Shown here: positions 47,690-59,310 of the stretch, in pieces
Position numbering within the stretch: position 1 is the first letter of the stretch
Layout of the letters: every line of letters starts with the position of its first letter
Assembly: GCF_946479685.1 (NCBI RefSeq)
Contig: NZ_CAMLGS010000004.1
Span: 1 to 64,000 of the forward strand
Direction of reading: 5' to 3'
Length of the DNA: 64,000 nucleotides
Source of the DNA: an uncultured Methylotenera sp.
GTDB lineage: Bacteria > Pseudomonadota > Gammaproteobacteria > Burkholderiales > Methylophilaceae
Made by a program: the position numbers and the translations under genes
Notes under the pieces: model-generated
Told to the model about the DNA's origin: nothing
What the model saw: the letters and a program-made list of their open reading frames with translations, nothing else
Database searches by the model: none

Positions 47690-48688
47690 ATGCATCCAAT
47701 TTATAACTATTTACGTCACCGCAAAGATGTCAGCCTATTGCTCGCTGCTTTTTTACTGTTGGCAATCGCTCTATTCAACCCTAAGGTGCCAATTAAGCGC
47801 AATATCTACAGCTATATCTTTGCCGTGGATATTTCACAAAGCATGAATGTGATAGATAAAACGCTCAATGGCAAACCAGTTTCACGCTTAGTCTATACGC
47901 AAGACACTCTGCACAAACTAATCAGTGAGCTGCCATGCGGCACCAATATCAGCATCGGTTTGTTTGCAGGCGTCAGTGTTGCCGCACTCTATACACCGAT
48001 TGAAGTTTGTGAGAATTTTGACGCCATCAACGACACCATCGACCATTTTGACTGGCGTAACGGCTGGTCTGGCAATAGCAGAATCAGGGCCAGCATGCCT
48101 GTACTGGCTAAAACCATACGCTCCTTCCCGGCACCAGCCCAAGTCGTGTTTTTTACCGACGGTGAAGAAGCACCTAAACTGCATATTTTTAACCGCCAAG
48201 ACCTCAGCTCTTTCCAAGGTGGTGACGACTGGCTATTTGTAGGGGTAGGCTCCGACAAGGGCACGCCGATTCCTAAATATGATGAATTTAACCAACTGAT
48301 CGGCTACTGGGCCAACGAGAGTTTTGCCATGCAGCCTGGCATTGCCCAAATTTCAGAGTCTAATCTCGGCACCAGAAATGATAGCGTAGCCAATGGCGAA
48401 GGTGACCGCTACCTGTCTAAGCTAGATGAACCCTACCTTAAAGAGCTAGCCAAAGAAATCAATGGTATGTACGTACGTGGCGACAGCGTGCCGTCTATCC
48501 TGAGCGCAATGAAAAAGCAGAAACCTGCACGCCGTGACAACGCTAATTTTGAACTACGCTGGATTTTGGCAAGTCTGGCAGGCGTATTATTTATATTCGC
48601 CTATTTACCGAAGCATCCAGTGCATGAATTAAAAGCACAATGGCGCAATTTAGTAAGCCGTAGACGGTCACCTAAGCAAACAACTTAA
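47690..48688 (+). CDS. mxaL: MxaL-like VWA membrane protein
   Basis: A 332-residue protein with an N-terminal membrane helix (DVSLLLAAFLLLAIALF). The VWA domain has a MIDAS motif DISQS (residues 47-51) and VVFFTDGEEAP. A C-terminal helix (WILASLAGVLFIFAY) is near residue 295. It is the last gene of the mxaRSACKL order. No mxaD, E or H gene follows; the next gene, ygfX, is on the other strand. The repeat-filled spacer before it may tune expression relative to mxaK. Confidence 0.82.
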   Translation: MHPIYNYLRHRKDVSLLLAAFLLLAIALFNPKVPIKRNIYSYIFAVDISQSMNVIDKTLNGKPVSRLVYTQDTLHKLISELPCGTNISIGLFAGVSVAALYTPIEVCENFDAINDTIDHFDWRNGWSGNSRIRASMPVLAKTIRSFPAPAQVVFFTDGEEAPKLHIFNRQDLSSFQGGDDWLFVGVGSDKGTPIPKYDEFNQLIGYWANESFAMQPGIAQISESNLGTRNDSVANGEGDRYLSKLDEPYLKELAKEINGMYVRGDSVPSILSAMKKQKPARRDNANFELRWILASLAGVLFIFAYLPKHPVHELKAQWRNLVSRRRSPKQTT

Positions 48689-48729
48689 TCACATACATCA
48701 CCGCGGCCTGCATAGTGCGTTACATACCG

Positions 48730-49200
48730 TTAACGCACTTGGTCGCGCTTCCCCCATAATAGCCAAACCCTAAGCTGCCTGAAATCTTGAGCATTGCTGC
48801 TATCCGGCAATATCAACAATGGACTGCATAACCAGCGCTGCAAATAACTGGCGCCTTGAGGCTTAAAGTGTACGATGGTAAGCCAAGGCGTGACGACGCT
48901 ATTAGCACGTATAGATACGTCACTGTAGCGATGGCCGTCTTTACGCATGATATCAAGCTGGTTTTTCGCGTTAATATGCAGCGCAACCGGCGACCACGGC
49001 AACAACTGTAAGCAATCAGCAGCCAGCGCATAAATCGCCGCCAGCCAGATCAGCAACAATGTGATGCACTGCAACGTAAATGGCAGCGGCACCAGGCAGA
49101 CTAGCCAGCTGCTTAGCGCACTCATCATTAGTAACAATGCAGATAAAATAAATGAGGGCTTGAAATTCAGGGTTATCGGCTTCACGTTATAATCATTCAT
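48730..49200 (-). CDS. ygfX: YgfX-like membrane protein
   Basis: A 156-residue protein with two close membrane helices (SFILSALLLMMSALSSWLVCL and ITLLLIWLAAIYALAA), then a basic soluble part. It ends LILPDSSNAQDFRQLRVWLLWGKR, the signature of YgfX/CptA. In E. coli YgfX was proposed as a toxin paired with SdhE, but its true role is debated. No sdhE is next to it; instead it is divergent from ygfZ, another gene of the same E. coli neighbourhood. Confidence 0.8.
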   Translation of the reverse strand: MNDYNVKPITLNFKPSFILSALLLMMSALSSWLVCLVPLPFTLQCITLLLIWLAAIYALAADCLQLLPWSPVALHINAKNQLDIMRKDGHRYSDVSIRANSVVTPWLTIVHFKPQGASYLQRWLCSPLLILPDSSNAQDFRQLRVWLLWGKRDQVR

Positions 49201-49213
49201 CCGTTTTACACGA

Positions 49214-49260
49214 TTTAATTGATACTAATTAATTGATATTACGGTTTAATTGATAATAGG
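49214..49260. repeat. TTAATTGATA repeat in the ygfX-ygfZ spacer
   Basis: The 10-base word TTAATTGATA occurs at 49215, 49229 and 49246 within imperfect 15-16 base units. It lies in the divergent promoter region of ygfX and ygfZ, so it could overlap promoter elements of both. Confidence 0.65.
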
Positions 49261-49280
49261 CAATCATACAAAAGGTTAAC

Positions 49281-50288
49281 ATGAGCAATCAACAATGGCA
49301 GGAATTTATTCAATCCACAACCCCTACCCAAGATGCGGGGAATACTCAACCATTGTTAGATAATGCCACCGTACTGTGCGACCTCTCTCATTTAGGTCTA
49401 CTGCAGCTTAGCGGTGCAGACGCATTCACCTTTTTACAAGGTCAAGTCACTAACGATGTAAAGCAGTTAAAAGGTGACACTGCACACTACACCGGCTACT
49501 GCACGCCTAAAGGCCGCATGCTCGGGCTATTTCTGGCTTTTGCACAGCATGAACGTATCCATCTGCAAATGCCGATAGAATTAATCACAGCGACTGCAAA
49601 ACGCTTAAAAATGTATGTGATGCGCAGTAAAGTAGAGATACAGGACGCGAGCCATGACATCATCAAACTTGGTTTAAGCGGCCCTAACGCAAGCGCCCTG
49701 CTCAGCGCGCAATTTGCGAAAGTCCCACAAAACGATTACGAATTAGTGACGCTAGAGAATGGTTCACTGCTGAAACTGCCTAGTAGCACACATGCACGCT
49801 TTGAGATCTTCACCGATATTAATCATGCACCAGTAATTTGGAATGCCCTGTCTGCACAAGCAAGCGTAGCCAATGCCGCACACTGGGAATGGCTGGAGAT
49901 TCAGGCTGGCGTACCTGACGTAAAACCTGAGACACAAGAAGAATTTGTGCCGCAAATGTTAAATCTGGATTTGCTCGGCGGCATCAACTTTAAAAAAGGC
50001 TGCTACACCGGCCAGGAAATCGTTGCGCGTACACATTACCTTGGCAGCATTAAGCGCCGTACTTACCTGGCACATGCTAATCAGGCGACGCAGCCTGGCG
50101 ATAATATTCTGAATGCAGCGAATGAAACCGTAGGTAAAGTGGTACGTAGTGCGCCAGCGGCACAGGGCGGCTATGATTTATTGGCTGAAGTTAGATGTGC
50201 TGAGATTGATTTGGACAATACTGCCAGCAGCCAGCTAACAGCAAACGGGCATGCATTAGTGCTAAAAACACTGCCCTATGCACTTTAA
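49281..50288 (+). CDS. ygfZ: Folate-binding protein YgfZ
   Basis: A 335-residue GcvT-like protein that assists Fe-S enzymes such as MiaB. The family signature is intact: KGCYTGQEIVARTHYLGSIKRR, with the reactive Cys. The N-terminal part has LSHLGLLQLSGADAFTFLQGQVTNDV. ATG 49281 follows a repeat-bearing spacer. No iron-sulfur assembly operon is next to it. Confidence 0.94.
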   Translation: MSNQQWQEFIQSTTPTQDAGNTQPLLDNATVLCDLSHLGLLQLSGADAFTFLQGQVTNDVKQLKGDTAHYTGYCTPKGRMLGLFLAFAQHERIHLQMPIELITATAKRLKMYVMRSKVEIQDASHDIIKLGLSGPNASALLSAQFAKVPQNDYELVTLENGSLLKLPSSTHARFEIFTDINHAPVIWNALSAQASVANAAHWEWLEIQAGVPDVKPETQEEFVPQMLNLDLLGGINFKKGCYTGQEIVARTHYLGSIKRRTYLAHANQATQPGDNILNAANETVGKVVRSAPAAQGGYDLLAEVRCAEIDLDNTASSQLTANGHALVLKTLPYAL

Positions 50289-50332
50289 CCTATACATTTT
50301 AAGTATGTTACGCACGGTGACATTAACACGGA

Positions 50333-50357
50333 AATCAACGGCATACTGTCGTTGATT
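50333..50357. repeat. Inverted repeat between ygfZ and ftsB
   Basis: AATCAACG (50333-50340) and CGTTGATT (50350-50357) pair around a 9-base loop, within an outer imperfect GTTACGCAC / GTGTAAC pairing. It lies between convergent genes and lacks a U-tract; it may mark transcript ends. Confidence 0.5.
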
Positions 50358-50456
50358 GTGTAACGGTAATATGGAATAAAAACCAGATATTGACAGCTAG
50401 ATACTGAAAACCAGGCGTTGCTATCCAGACGCTTAGCCTTAGCTTTAAAGATAGGC

Positions 50457-50789
50457 TTACGGTTTAGTAGCCGGTGCCGATGGATTAACCGGAGGTGGTG
50501 GCAGACCTTCTGGTAACGCTTGGTCTATCACCTGATAAAAAACTTCATCCTGCTTAATCATACCAAGCTCGCTACGCGCGCGCTCTTCAATTGCAGCCTT
50601 ACCACTCTTAAGGTCACGCACTTCGGCCTCTAATGTGCCATTACGCGCTTTTAACGTGGTGTTTTTTTCCTGTTGCAGCGCAACCTGACGATTCAAGTCC
50701 CACACACGTAACCAGCTACCCTTACCCAGCCACAGTGGATACTGCAGCAGGGCAATCAGGATCACAAAAATTAGTGTGAGGGCTTTCAA
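50457..50789 (-). CDS. ftsB: Cell division protein FtsB
   Basis: A 110-residue bitopic protein with one N-terminal membrane helix ([19 protein letters not shown]). A coiled coil ([33 protein letters not shown]) is followed by the [21 protein letters not shown] segment typical of FtsB. It works with FtsL and FtsQ in the divisome. A Pro-rich tail ends it. It follows eno by 27 bases, the normal order. Confidence 0.93.
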   Translation of the reverse strand: MKALTLIFVILIALLQYPLWLGKGSWLRVWDLNRQVALQQEKNTTLKARNGTLEAEVRDLKSGKAAIEERARSELGMIKQDEVFYQVIDQALPEGLPPPPVNPSAPATKP

Positions 50790-50816
50790 TTTTAACTATT
50801 CAAATATGCTTTAGCG

Positions 50817-52112
<1,296 letters not shown>

Positions 52113-52206
52113 CTAAGTTCTAAATCATTTGGCTACCAATCAATTGACGCATACTGGTTAGCGCATTAACGCTTAATTCACAGTTACGTACGGCAGCCTC
52201 TTATTT

Positions 52207-53046
52207 TTACAACGTACTTTCAATAAAACCTGCTTTTTTCACTAATCGGTCTAAATCGACTAGCACTTCCAACAAATCTCGCATTTTGTGTAGTGGCCAT
52301 GCATTCGGGCCGTCGGACAATGCCTTCGCTGGGTCTGGGTGCGTTTCCATAAACACACCGGCAATCCCGCTAGCTACGGCAGCGCGCGCCAATACTGGCA
52401 CATGTTCACGTTGACCACCGCTTTTATCGCCCTGACCACCAGGCTGCTGTACAGAGTGGGTAGCATCAAATACCACTGGGCAATTGGTTTCGCGCATGGT
52501 GGCAAGGCCGCGCATATCTGACACTAATGTGTTGTAACCAAATGATGCACCGCGTTCGCACACCATAATATTGTCCGCGCCGCCGTTAGCTTCTTTGGCT
52601 TTTTGCACCACATTTTTCATATCGCCAGGCGCCATGAATTGGCCTTTTTTGATATTCACCGGCTTGCCTGAACGGGCACAGGCGGTGATAAAGTCAGTTT
52701 GACGGCACAAGAAAGCTGGGGTTTGCAACACATCCACCACTGCTGCAACGTGCGGCACCTGCTCTTCTGTGTGCACATCGGTCAAAATCGGCACGCCGAT
52801 TTGGCTACGTACGTGGTCTAAGATTTTTAAACCTTCGTCCATGCCAAAGCCGCGGAATGTTTTATTAGAGCTGCGGTTCGCTTTGTCGTAAGAAGATTTG
52901 TAAATAAACGGAATATTGAGCGCGTTTGCAATTTCTTTTAGCTGACCGGCAGTATCAATCGCCATTTGCTGCGATTCGATCACACATGGACCAGCAATTA
53001 AAAATAGTGGATGCTCAAGACCCACATCAAAGTTACATAATTTCAT
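52207..53046 (-). CDS. kdsA: 3-deoxy-D-manno-octulosonate 8-phosphate synthase
   Basis: A 279-residue enzyme condensing arabinose 5-phosphate and phosphoenolpyruvate for the LPS inner core. Conserved segments are [52 protein letters not shown] [15 protein letters not shown] and [11 protein letters not shown]. It contributes to the LPS theme with lapB. It follows pyrG by 99 bases and precedes eno by 103. Confidence 0.97.
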   Translation of the reverse strand: MKLCNFDVGLEHPLFLIAGPCVIESQQMAIDTAGQLKEIANALNIPFIYKSSYDKANRSSNKTFRGFGMDEGLKILDHVRSQIGVPILTDVHTEEQVPHVAAVVDVLQTPAFLCRQTDFITACARSGKPVNIKKGQFMAPGDMKNVVQKAKEANGGADNIMVCERGASFGYNTLVSDMRGLATMRETNCPVVFDATHSVQQPGGQGDKSGGQREHVPVLARAAVASGIAGVFMETHPDPAKALSDGPNAWPLHKMRDLLEVLVDLDRLVKKAGFIESTL

Positions 53047-53145
53047 ACGATTAACACCTTAAATATTAGCGACAAACAAATATAGATAAACCCTAGCGCT
53101 AAACTCACAACGATTGAGTTTATCTATACAGCTATGTATGCCAGA

Positions 53146-54807
<1,662 letters not shown>

Positions 54808-54944
54808 CTATTTTACTTTAAAGCCCTAACACCTACAAATAAAAACTCTTAATTCTGCGTTTATTTTACTGCGTTTGTTTTTCGCTGGCATTTTAAAACC
54901 CAGCATAAATGATGGCTCACGCAGACTAAAAAATTCACGTAATC

Positions 54945-54985
54945 TTGATGTAAATCAATCAGCTAAATTTTCATACGCCTAGAAT
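54945..54985 (+). promoter_or_regulatory. FNR/Anr-type box with a class II promoter
   Basis: TTGATGTAAATCAA (54945-54958) is a perfect FNR-type palindrome TTGAT-N4-ATCAA. A -10-like TAGAAT lies at 54980-54985. A start near 54993 would place the box centre at about -41.5, the class II activator position. The small gene at 55034 has an AGGAG ribosome site downstream of it. pyrG lies divergent at 54771 and is less well placed. Confidence 0.7.
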
Positions 54986-55033
54986 GAGCAACTGAATAAT
55001 CAAGGTGATTATATTTATTGAGGAGATTAGATT

Positions 55034-55159
55034 ATGTACGCAAATTTATTTGGCACATTTGCAGGATTATTAAGTTTGGGCGTGATTGTATTTGTGTTGA
55101 TAATGGCGGCATTTTTTCTACGCCTGTTTTTCACACCAAGACCACAGAATCAGGAATAG
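55034..55159 (+). CDS. Small membrane protein, DUF3149-like
   Basis: A 41-residue protein: a short N-terminus (MYANLFGTFAGLLSLG), one long membrane helix (VIVFVLIMAAFFLRLFF) and a polar tail. The GLLSLGVIVF pattern and the length fit DUF3149. AGGAG lies 9 bases before the ATG. It stands alone behind an FNR-type box, so expression under low oxygen is likely. The function of the family is unknown; proximity to respiratory assembly has been seen but is not shown here. Confidence 0.75.
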   Translation: MYANLFGTFAGLLSLGVIVFVLIMAAFFLRLFFTPRPQNQE

Positions 55160-55180
55160 CACCCTAACTGCATCAAGAAG

Positions 55181-55849
55181 CTAAGGGTTATCAGCCCATG
55201 CACCATAACCCTTAAATTTTTCGTGCACTTCCAACATTTCCTGCTGCGTCAGGATATATGGCTCCCCCACTTGCAGCGCCCTTAAATACTGCTCACATAA
55301 GGTTTCCACCTCCACAGTGATACTAAGCGCCTTTTCCACAGTATCGCCCACGGCAATCATACCGTGATTAGCCAGCAAACAGGCCGTTCTATTGTTTAGT
55401 GCCAGCAACGCGTTATCCGACAGCTGCTGACTGCCGAACAAGGCATAATCCGCACACTTGATACTATCGCCACCCGCTACTGCAATCATGTAATGAAAAG
55501 CTGGCACATCTCGCCTTAGGGTACTAAGCGTGGTGGCAAACATACTATGGGTATGCACCACCACATTGACTGCTGGTTTAGCACGCAAAATATCCACATG
55601 AAAACGCCACTCACTGGATGGCGCCAACTCACCCTGCGCATGCCCGGAAAAATCCATCCACACCATATCTGCAGGACGCATATGCGCCACCGCCATACCT
55701 GAGGGCGTGATTAACAAACCAGCCTGCCCCCGTGCATTCTGCACACGAATACTGGCATTACCGGATGTGCCCTGATTCAAACCCAGCTCACATAGCTGCC
55801 GACTCAATTCCAGCAATTGCTCGCGTGCCTGCTCCAACTTATCGGTCAT
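55181..55849 (-). CDS. Class II aldolase, FucA/Ald2-like
   Basis: A 222-residue class II (zinc) aldolase/adducin family protein. It resembles FucA strongly: GLNQGTSGNASIRV, LITPSGMAV, the catalytic Glu in PSSEWRFHVDILRAKP, zinc His residues in VVVHTHSMF and the late LANHGMIAVGD, and HYMIAVAGGDSIKCADYALFG. ATG 55849 has AAGGA upstream; a GTG at 55900 inside mtnA would add 17 residues. It lies 10 bases after mtnA. The pairing suggests cleavage of 5-methylthioribulose-1-phosphate or 5-deoxyribulose-1-phosphate (Ald2 role). MtnB dehydratase is the alternative but fits less well. Confidence 0.82.
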   Translation of the reverse strand: MTDKLEQAREQLLELSRQLCELGLNQGTSGNASIRVQNARGQAGLLITPSGMAVAHMRPADMVWMDFSGHAQGELAPSSEWRFHVDILRAKPAVNVVVHTHSMFATTLSTLRRDVPAFHYMIAVAGGDSIKCADYALFGSQQLSDNALLALNNRTACLLANHGMIAVGDTVEKALSITVEVETLCEQYLRALQVGEPYILTQQEMLEVHEKFKGYGAWADNP

Positions 55850-55859
55850 CACTGTATCC

Positions 55860-56954
55860 TTAGCGTTGCATCGTGTGTAACTGCTGTGGTGAGAAAACAC
55901 CCTGCTCGGTAATAATCCCCGTCACCAGTCTGGCCGGTGTTACATCAAAAGCCGGATTTGCCACCTGCGTACCATGCGGCAATATATTGACTGTCGCTAT
56001 CGTACCATCAGCCAGCTTGCCGCTCATCCAAGACAACTCCTCTGCACCGCGCTCTTCAATCTCTATCGATTTAACACCGTCATCTATGCTCCAATCAATC
56101 GTAGGTGACGGTACCGCAGCGTAAAATGGCACATGATGCCCTAGTGCCGCACTATCAAATGCGGCCAGGGCTTTTAAGTAGGTACCTATCTTATTGCACA
56201 CATCGCCAGTGGCCGTGACGCGGTCTGCACCTACAATAACCATATCCACCTGCCCCTGCTGCATCAAATGGCCGCCGGCATTATCACTAATCACGGTATG
56301 TGGCACCCCATGCTGCCCCAGCTCCCAAGCCGTTAAGCTGGCACCCTGGTTACGCGGGCGAGTCTCCCCCACCCACACATGCACATCAACACCCGCATTA
56401 TGTGCCGCGTAGATTGGCGCTAACGCCGTACCAAAATCCACCGTAGCCAGCCAGCCCGCATTGCAATGCGTAAGAATATTAATGGTACGCGCTTTTTGCT
56501 GATGCTGTGCCTGAATTAAACCGAGGCCGTGCGCACCTATCGCCTGATTCAAGCGTACATCCTCATCACAAAGCTGCGCAGCCTCTGCCCATGCTGCAGA
56601 TTGGCGTTGCGTATCTGGCAACCTTAGCAAAACTCCCAGCATACGCTGCACCGCCCATTTCAAATTCACCGCCGTCGGCCGACTGGCAATCAGTTGCTCA
56701 GCTGACTGCTGTAAATGTAGATCAGAACAACTATCTAAAGTAGAAAGCGCCATACCGTAAGCTGCCGCAGCACCAATTAGAGGTGCGCCACGCACTTGCA
56801 TGGTTTTAATAGCCACTATCATCTGTGCCAGGGTTTTAACTTTAACCACTTCAAAAACGTGAGGCAGTTTAGTCTGGTCAATAATCTCTACACATGGTTG
56901 TGTATGTTCAAAATTTGGCCAAATAGTACGGTATTGCTGATGATTAACTAACAT
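55860..56954 (-). CDS. mtnA: S-methyl-5-thioribose-1-phosphate isomerase
   Basis: A 364-residue isomerase of the MtnA/eIF2B-like family. Motifs are AIKTMQVRGAPLIGAAAAYG, ILTHCNAGWLATVDFGTALAPI with the catalytic Cys, VWVGETRPRNQG and the IVGADRVTATGDVCNKIGTY Asp site. It converts methylthioribose-1-phosphate to the ribulose form. No mtnP, mtnK, mtnC or mtnD is adjacent. The next gene, 10 bases downstream, is a class II aldolase. Confidence 0.95.
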   Translation of the reverse strand: MLVNHQQYRTIWPNFEHTQPCVEIIDQTKLPHVFEVVKVKTLAQMIVAIKTMQVRGAPLIGAAAAYGMALSTLDSCSDLHLQQSAEQLIASRPTAVNLKWAVQRMLGVLLRLPDTQRQSAAWAEAAQLCDEDVRLNQAIGAHGLGLIQAQHQQKARTINILTHCNAGWLATVDFGTALAPIYAAHNAGVDVHVWVGETRPRNQGASLTAWELGQHGVPHTVISDNAGGHLMQQGQVDMVIVGADRVTATGDVCNKIGTYLKALAAFDSAALGHHVPFYAAVPSPTIDWSIDDGVKSIEIEERGAEELSWMSGKLADGTIATVNILPHGTQVANPAFDVTPARLVTGIITEQGVFSPQQLHTMQR

Positions 56955-57208
56955 GAAAACCCTAACGATTTATACGCTTTTTTATAAAAATTATTAAATA
57001 TAAATATTGACTTCTAAAAAGTTCCCGAGAACTTAAAATACTACCCACAATATCTGTGGATAACTTTGTGAATTATTGTGACTTAAAAACGTAACATACC
57101 AATTTATAAGGTTTTTTTTAAATCGCTTATTTTTTAATCTATTATTTTATTTATATAAATCAACAACTTACAAAACAAGCATTGATTGTTAAGGTTTTTT
57201 TGACATTC
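56955..57208. promoter_or_regulatory. AT-rich spacer upstream of mtnA with a DnaA box and an inverted repeat
   Basis: A perfect DnaA box (TGTGGATAA, 57055-57063, which is TTATCCACA on the minus strand) lies next to an AAGTTC-ccga-GAACTT palindrome (57019-57034). A very AT-rich tract spans about 57090-57170. No other perfect DnaA box is seen. The features lie between tatD and mtnA (both minus), so they most likely concern the mtnA promoter and tatD termination. Confidence 0.5.
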
Positions 57209-58021
57209 TTAATGTAGTGCATTAACTGGTGTGCATAACTCAGCTAATTTTGGCATGATTTTTATGGCGTTGGCGCCAGTAATATCAAGCACTTGAGCCA
57301 CATCCACCTGTCTTAAATCTGCTAAAACTTGTGCAATTTTTAGCAGCTCTGCTGGGCTATTTCTACCATGAGTTCCTAACCATTCTGGCGGGATATCAGG
57401 CGCGTCAGTTTCCAATACAATAGCCTCTAACGGCAGCTGCGCAGCCAACGCACGTATGCGCAATGCGCGGTTATAGGTCATCGCACCGCCAAACCCTAAT
57501 TTAAAACCCAAGGCTATAAATTGCTCCGCTTGCTGCATACTGCCGTTAAACGCATGTGCAATGCCACCCTTCACCTTATATTTGCGCAGTTGCTTTAAGA
57601 TGTCGTCGATAGCATGCCGCACATGCAAAATCACAGGTAAGTCGTAAGCTTGGGCAATTTTCAACTGTTCCACAAAAAAATGCGTTTGCAGTTTTATATT
57701 TTCAGGATGGCTGCTCGGATTAGTCAGAAAGTAATCCAGGCCAATTTCACCAATGGCAACAGGCTGGTAATTCTGCACATAGCTACGCAGCTGATCAATA
57801 TCGTCTAATGAGGACTGTTCCACATACATAGGATGCACGCCAAGCGCGTACACGCAGTTTGGATAATGCCGACATAGTTTGATGACAGCATCGAAGTTAG
57901 AACGCGCCACAGCGGGCACCACAATGCCAGACACCCTATGCGCAAACGCGGCACGCACAACTTGATCACGGTCAGCATCAAATTCGGCTGCATCCAGATG
58001 GCAGTGGGTATCAATCAACAT
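57209..58021 (-). CDS. tatD: TatD family metal-dependent hydrolase
   Basis: A 270-residue TIM-barrel hydrolase. Metal ligands are visible in LIDTHCHLD, AIGEIGLDYF, LPVILHVRHA, AHAFNGSMQQ and VLETDAPDI. This family includes 3'-5' DNases with roles in DNA repair and RNA quality control. Whether it is TatD, YcfH or YjjV cannot be decided. It is on the same strand as ribD, 125 bases away, and is followed by an AT-rich spacer. Confidence 0.9.
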   Translation of the reverse strand: MLIDTHCHLDAAEFDADRDQVVRAAFAHRVSGIVVPAVARSNFDAVIKLCRHYPNCVYALGVHPMYVEQSSLDDIDQLRSYVQNYQPVAIGEIGLDYFLTNPSSHPENIKLQTHFFVEQLKIAQAYDLPVILHVRHAIDDILKQLRKYKVKGGIAHAFNGSMQQAEQFIALGFKLGFGGAMTYNRALRIRALAAQLPLEAIVLETDAPDIPPEWLGTHGRNSPAELLKIAQVLADLRQVDVAQVLDITGANAIKIMPKLAELCTPVNALH

Positions 58022-58146
58022 GATGATTCCATTTCTATTTAAGCGCTAACATCATGCAAGCTACACAATGCTTAGCGCATAATGATTGTGACCATACATC
58101 AATAGGAGTTAATTCTGCGCCACTGAACGTTGCGGTGACAACAGCA

Positions 58147-59265
58147 CTAAACTTTAGGCGCAATAGGCTTGGCACGCACACGGATATCTGCGCCAACCTG
58201 ACGCACATCTAACACCTGCAACTCCGGCACTTGCTGCATGGCAGTAAATTCCGGCATGGCGAACATACCGTGTGCAGCGCTGCCCATTAGCTTAGGTGCA
58301 TAATAGAAAACAAACTCATCAATCAAGCCTGCGTGCAGCAATGCGCCGTTCAAGCCTTGCCCTGCCTCAACCAACACCTCATTCACACCACGCTGCGCCA
58401 ACACTTGCAGCAACTGTCGCAAATCAACCTGCTGCGCTGGATTGGCGATACACAGCAACTCAGCCCCCTTAGCCAGCAAGGCCGCGGCACGCTGCTGCGT
58501 GTCTGCCGCATAAGCCACTAACACCGGGCTCTGCGCCAACATAGAGGGCTCCAGCATTTTACTATCTAGCGGCAATTGCAGTTGGCTATCCACAATCACC
58601 CGCAGTGGCTGACGTGTGGCAGTCGGCAAACGCACCGTCATGCTCGGGTCATCGGCTAACACTGTGCGGATTCCGGTCAGAATCGCGCATGACTGCGCGC
58701 GCCAGTGCTGCACATCCTGACGCGCTGACTCGCCTGTAATCCACTGACTTTTACCGTTACTAAGCGCGGTACGGCCATCCAAACTGGCAGCGATTTTGCT
58801 GCGTACATAAGGCAGGCCGCGTGTCATGCGCGATACAAAACCTGCATTTAGTGCAACAGCTTCCTGTTCGAGCAAGCCAACCACCACTTCTATGCCTTGC
58901 GCACGCAGCGCAGCCACGCCGCGCCCCGCTACCAAAGGATTAGGATCTTGCATGGCAATAATCACGCGTTTGGGCTTAGCCGCGATTACCGCTTGTACAC
59001 AGGGCGGCGTGCGGCCAAAATGGCTGCATGGCTCCAATGTGACATACACATCTGCACCTTCTGCCAACGCCCCCGCTTGTCGTAACGCAAACACTTCGGC
59101 ATGTGGCTCACCCGCTTTTAGATGAGCGCCCTGCCCAACAATTTGCTGATCGCGCACAATGACACAACCCACACGTGGGTTAGGTTGCGTGGTGTACAAG
59201 CCTTGCGCTGCCAGGCGCAATGCAAGGTTCATATAGGTATAGTCGGATGTAGATAAAGTAGACAA
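58147..59265 (-). CDS. ribD: Bifunctional riboflavin biosynthesis deaminase/reductase
   Basis: A 372-residue two-domain enzyme. The N-terminal deaminase has HAEVFALRQAG and the zinc motif EPCSHFGRTPPC. The C-terminal reductase has VRSKIAASLDGRTALSNGKSQWITGE and NEVLVEAGQGLNGALLHAGL. It performs the second and third steps of riboflavin synthesis. It follows nrdR by 45 bases in the glyA-nrdR-ribD order common in proteobacteria. The other rib genes are not in the window. Confidence 0.96.
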   Translation of the reverse strand: MSTLSTSDYTYMNLALRLAAQGLYTTQPNPRVGCVIVRDQQIVGQGAHLKAGEPHAEVFALRQAGALAEGADVYVTLEPCSHFGRTPPCVQAVIAAKPKRVIIAMQDPNPLVAGRGVAALRAQGIEVVVGLLEQEAVALNAGFVSRMTRGLPYVRSKIAASLDGRTALSNGKSQWITGESARQDVQHWRAQSCAILTGIRTVLADDPSMTVRLPTATRQPLRVIVDSQLQLPLDSKMLEPSMLAQSPVLVAYAADTQQRAAALLAKGAELLCIANPAQQVDLRQLLQVLAQRGVNEVLVEAGQGLNGALLHAGLIDEFVFYYAPKLMGSAAHGMFAMPEFTAMQQVPELQVLDVRQVGADIRVRAKPIAPKV

Positions 59266-59310
59266 AAAACGTTGAGAGGTAGCTATAGGTTAATGAGAAT
59301 TAACGCGCAC

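Noticed and set aside
48730..49200. YgfX as a toxin-antitoxin module
   Set aside because: No sdhE-like gene is adjacent, and the toxin role of YgfX is disputed.
57019..57034. LexA box
   Set aside because: The palindrome is GTTC-N4-GAAC-like; betaproteobacterial LexA sites follow CTGT-N8-ACAG, which is not seen here.
57000..57170. Chromosomal replication origin
   Set aside because: Only one perfect DnaA box, and no dnaA, dnaN, gyrB or par genes nearby.
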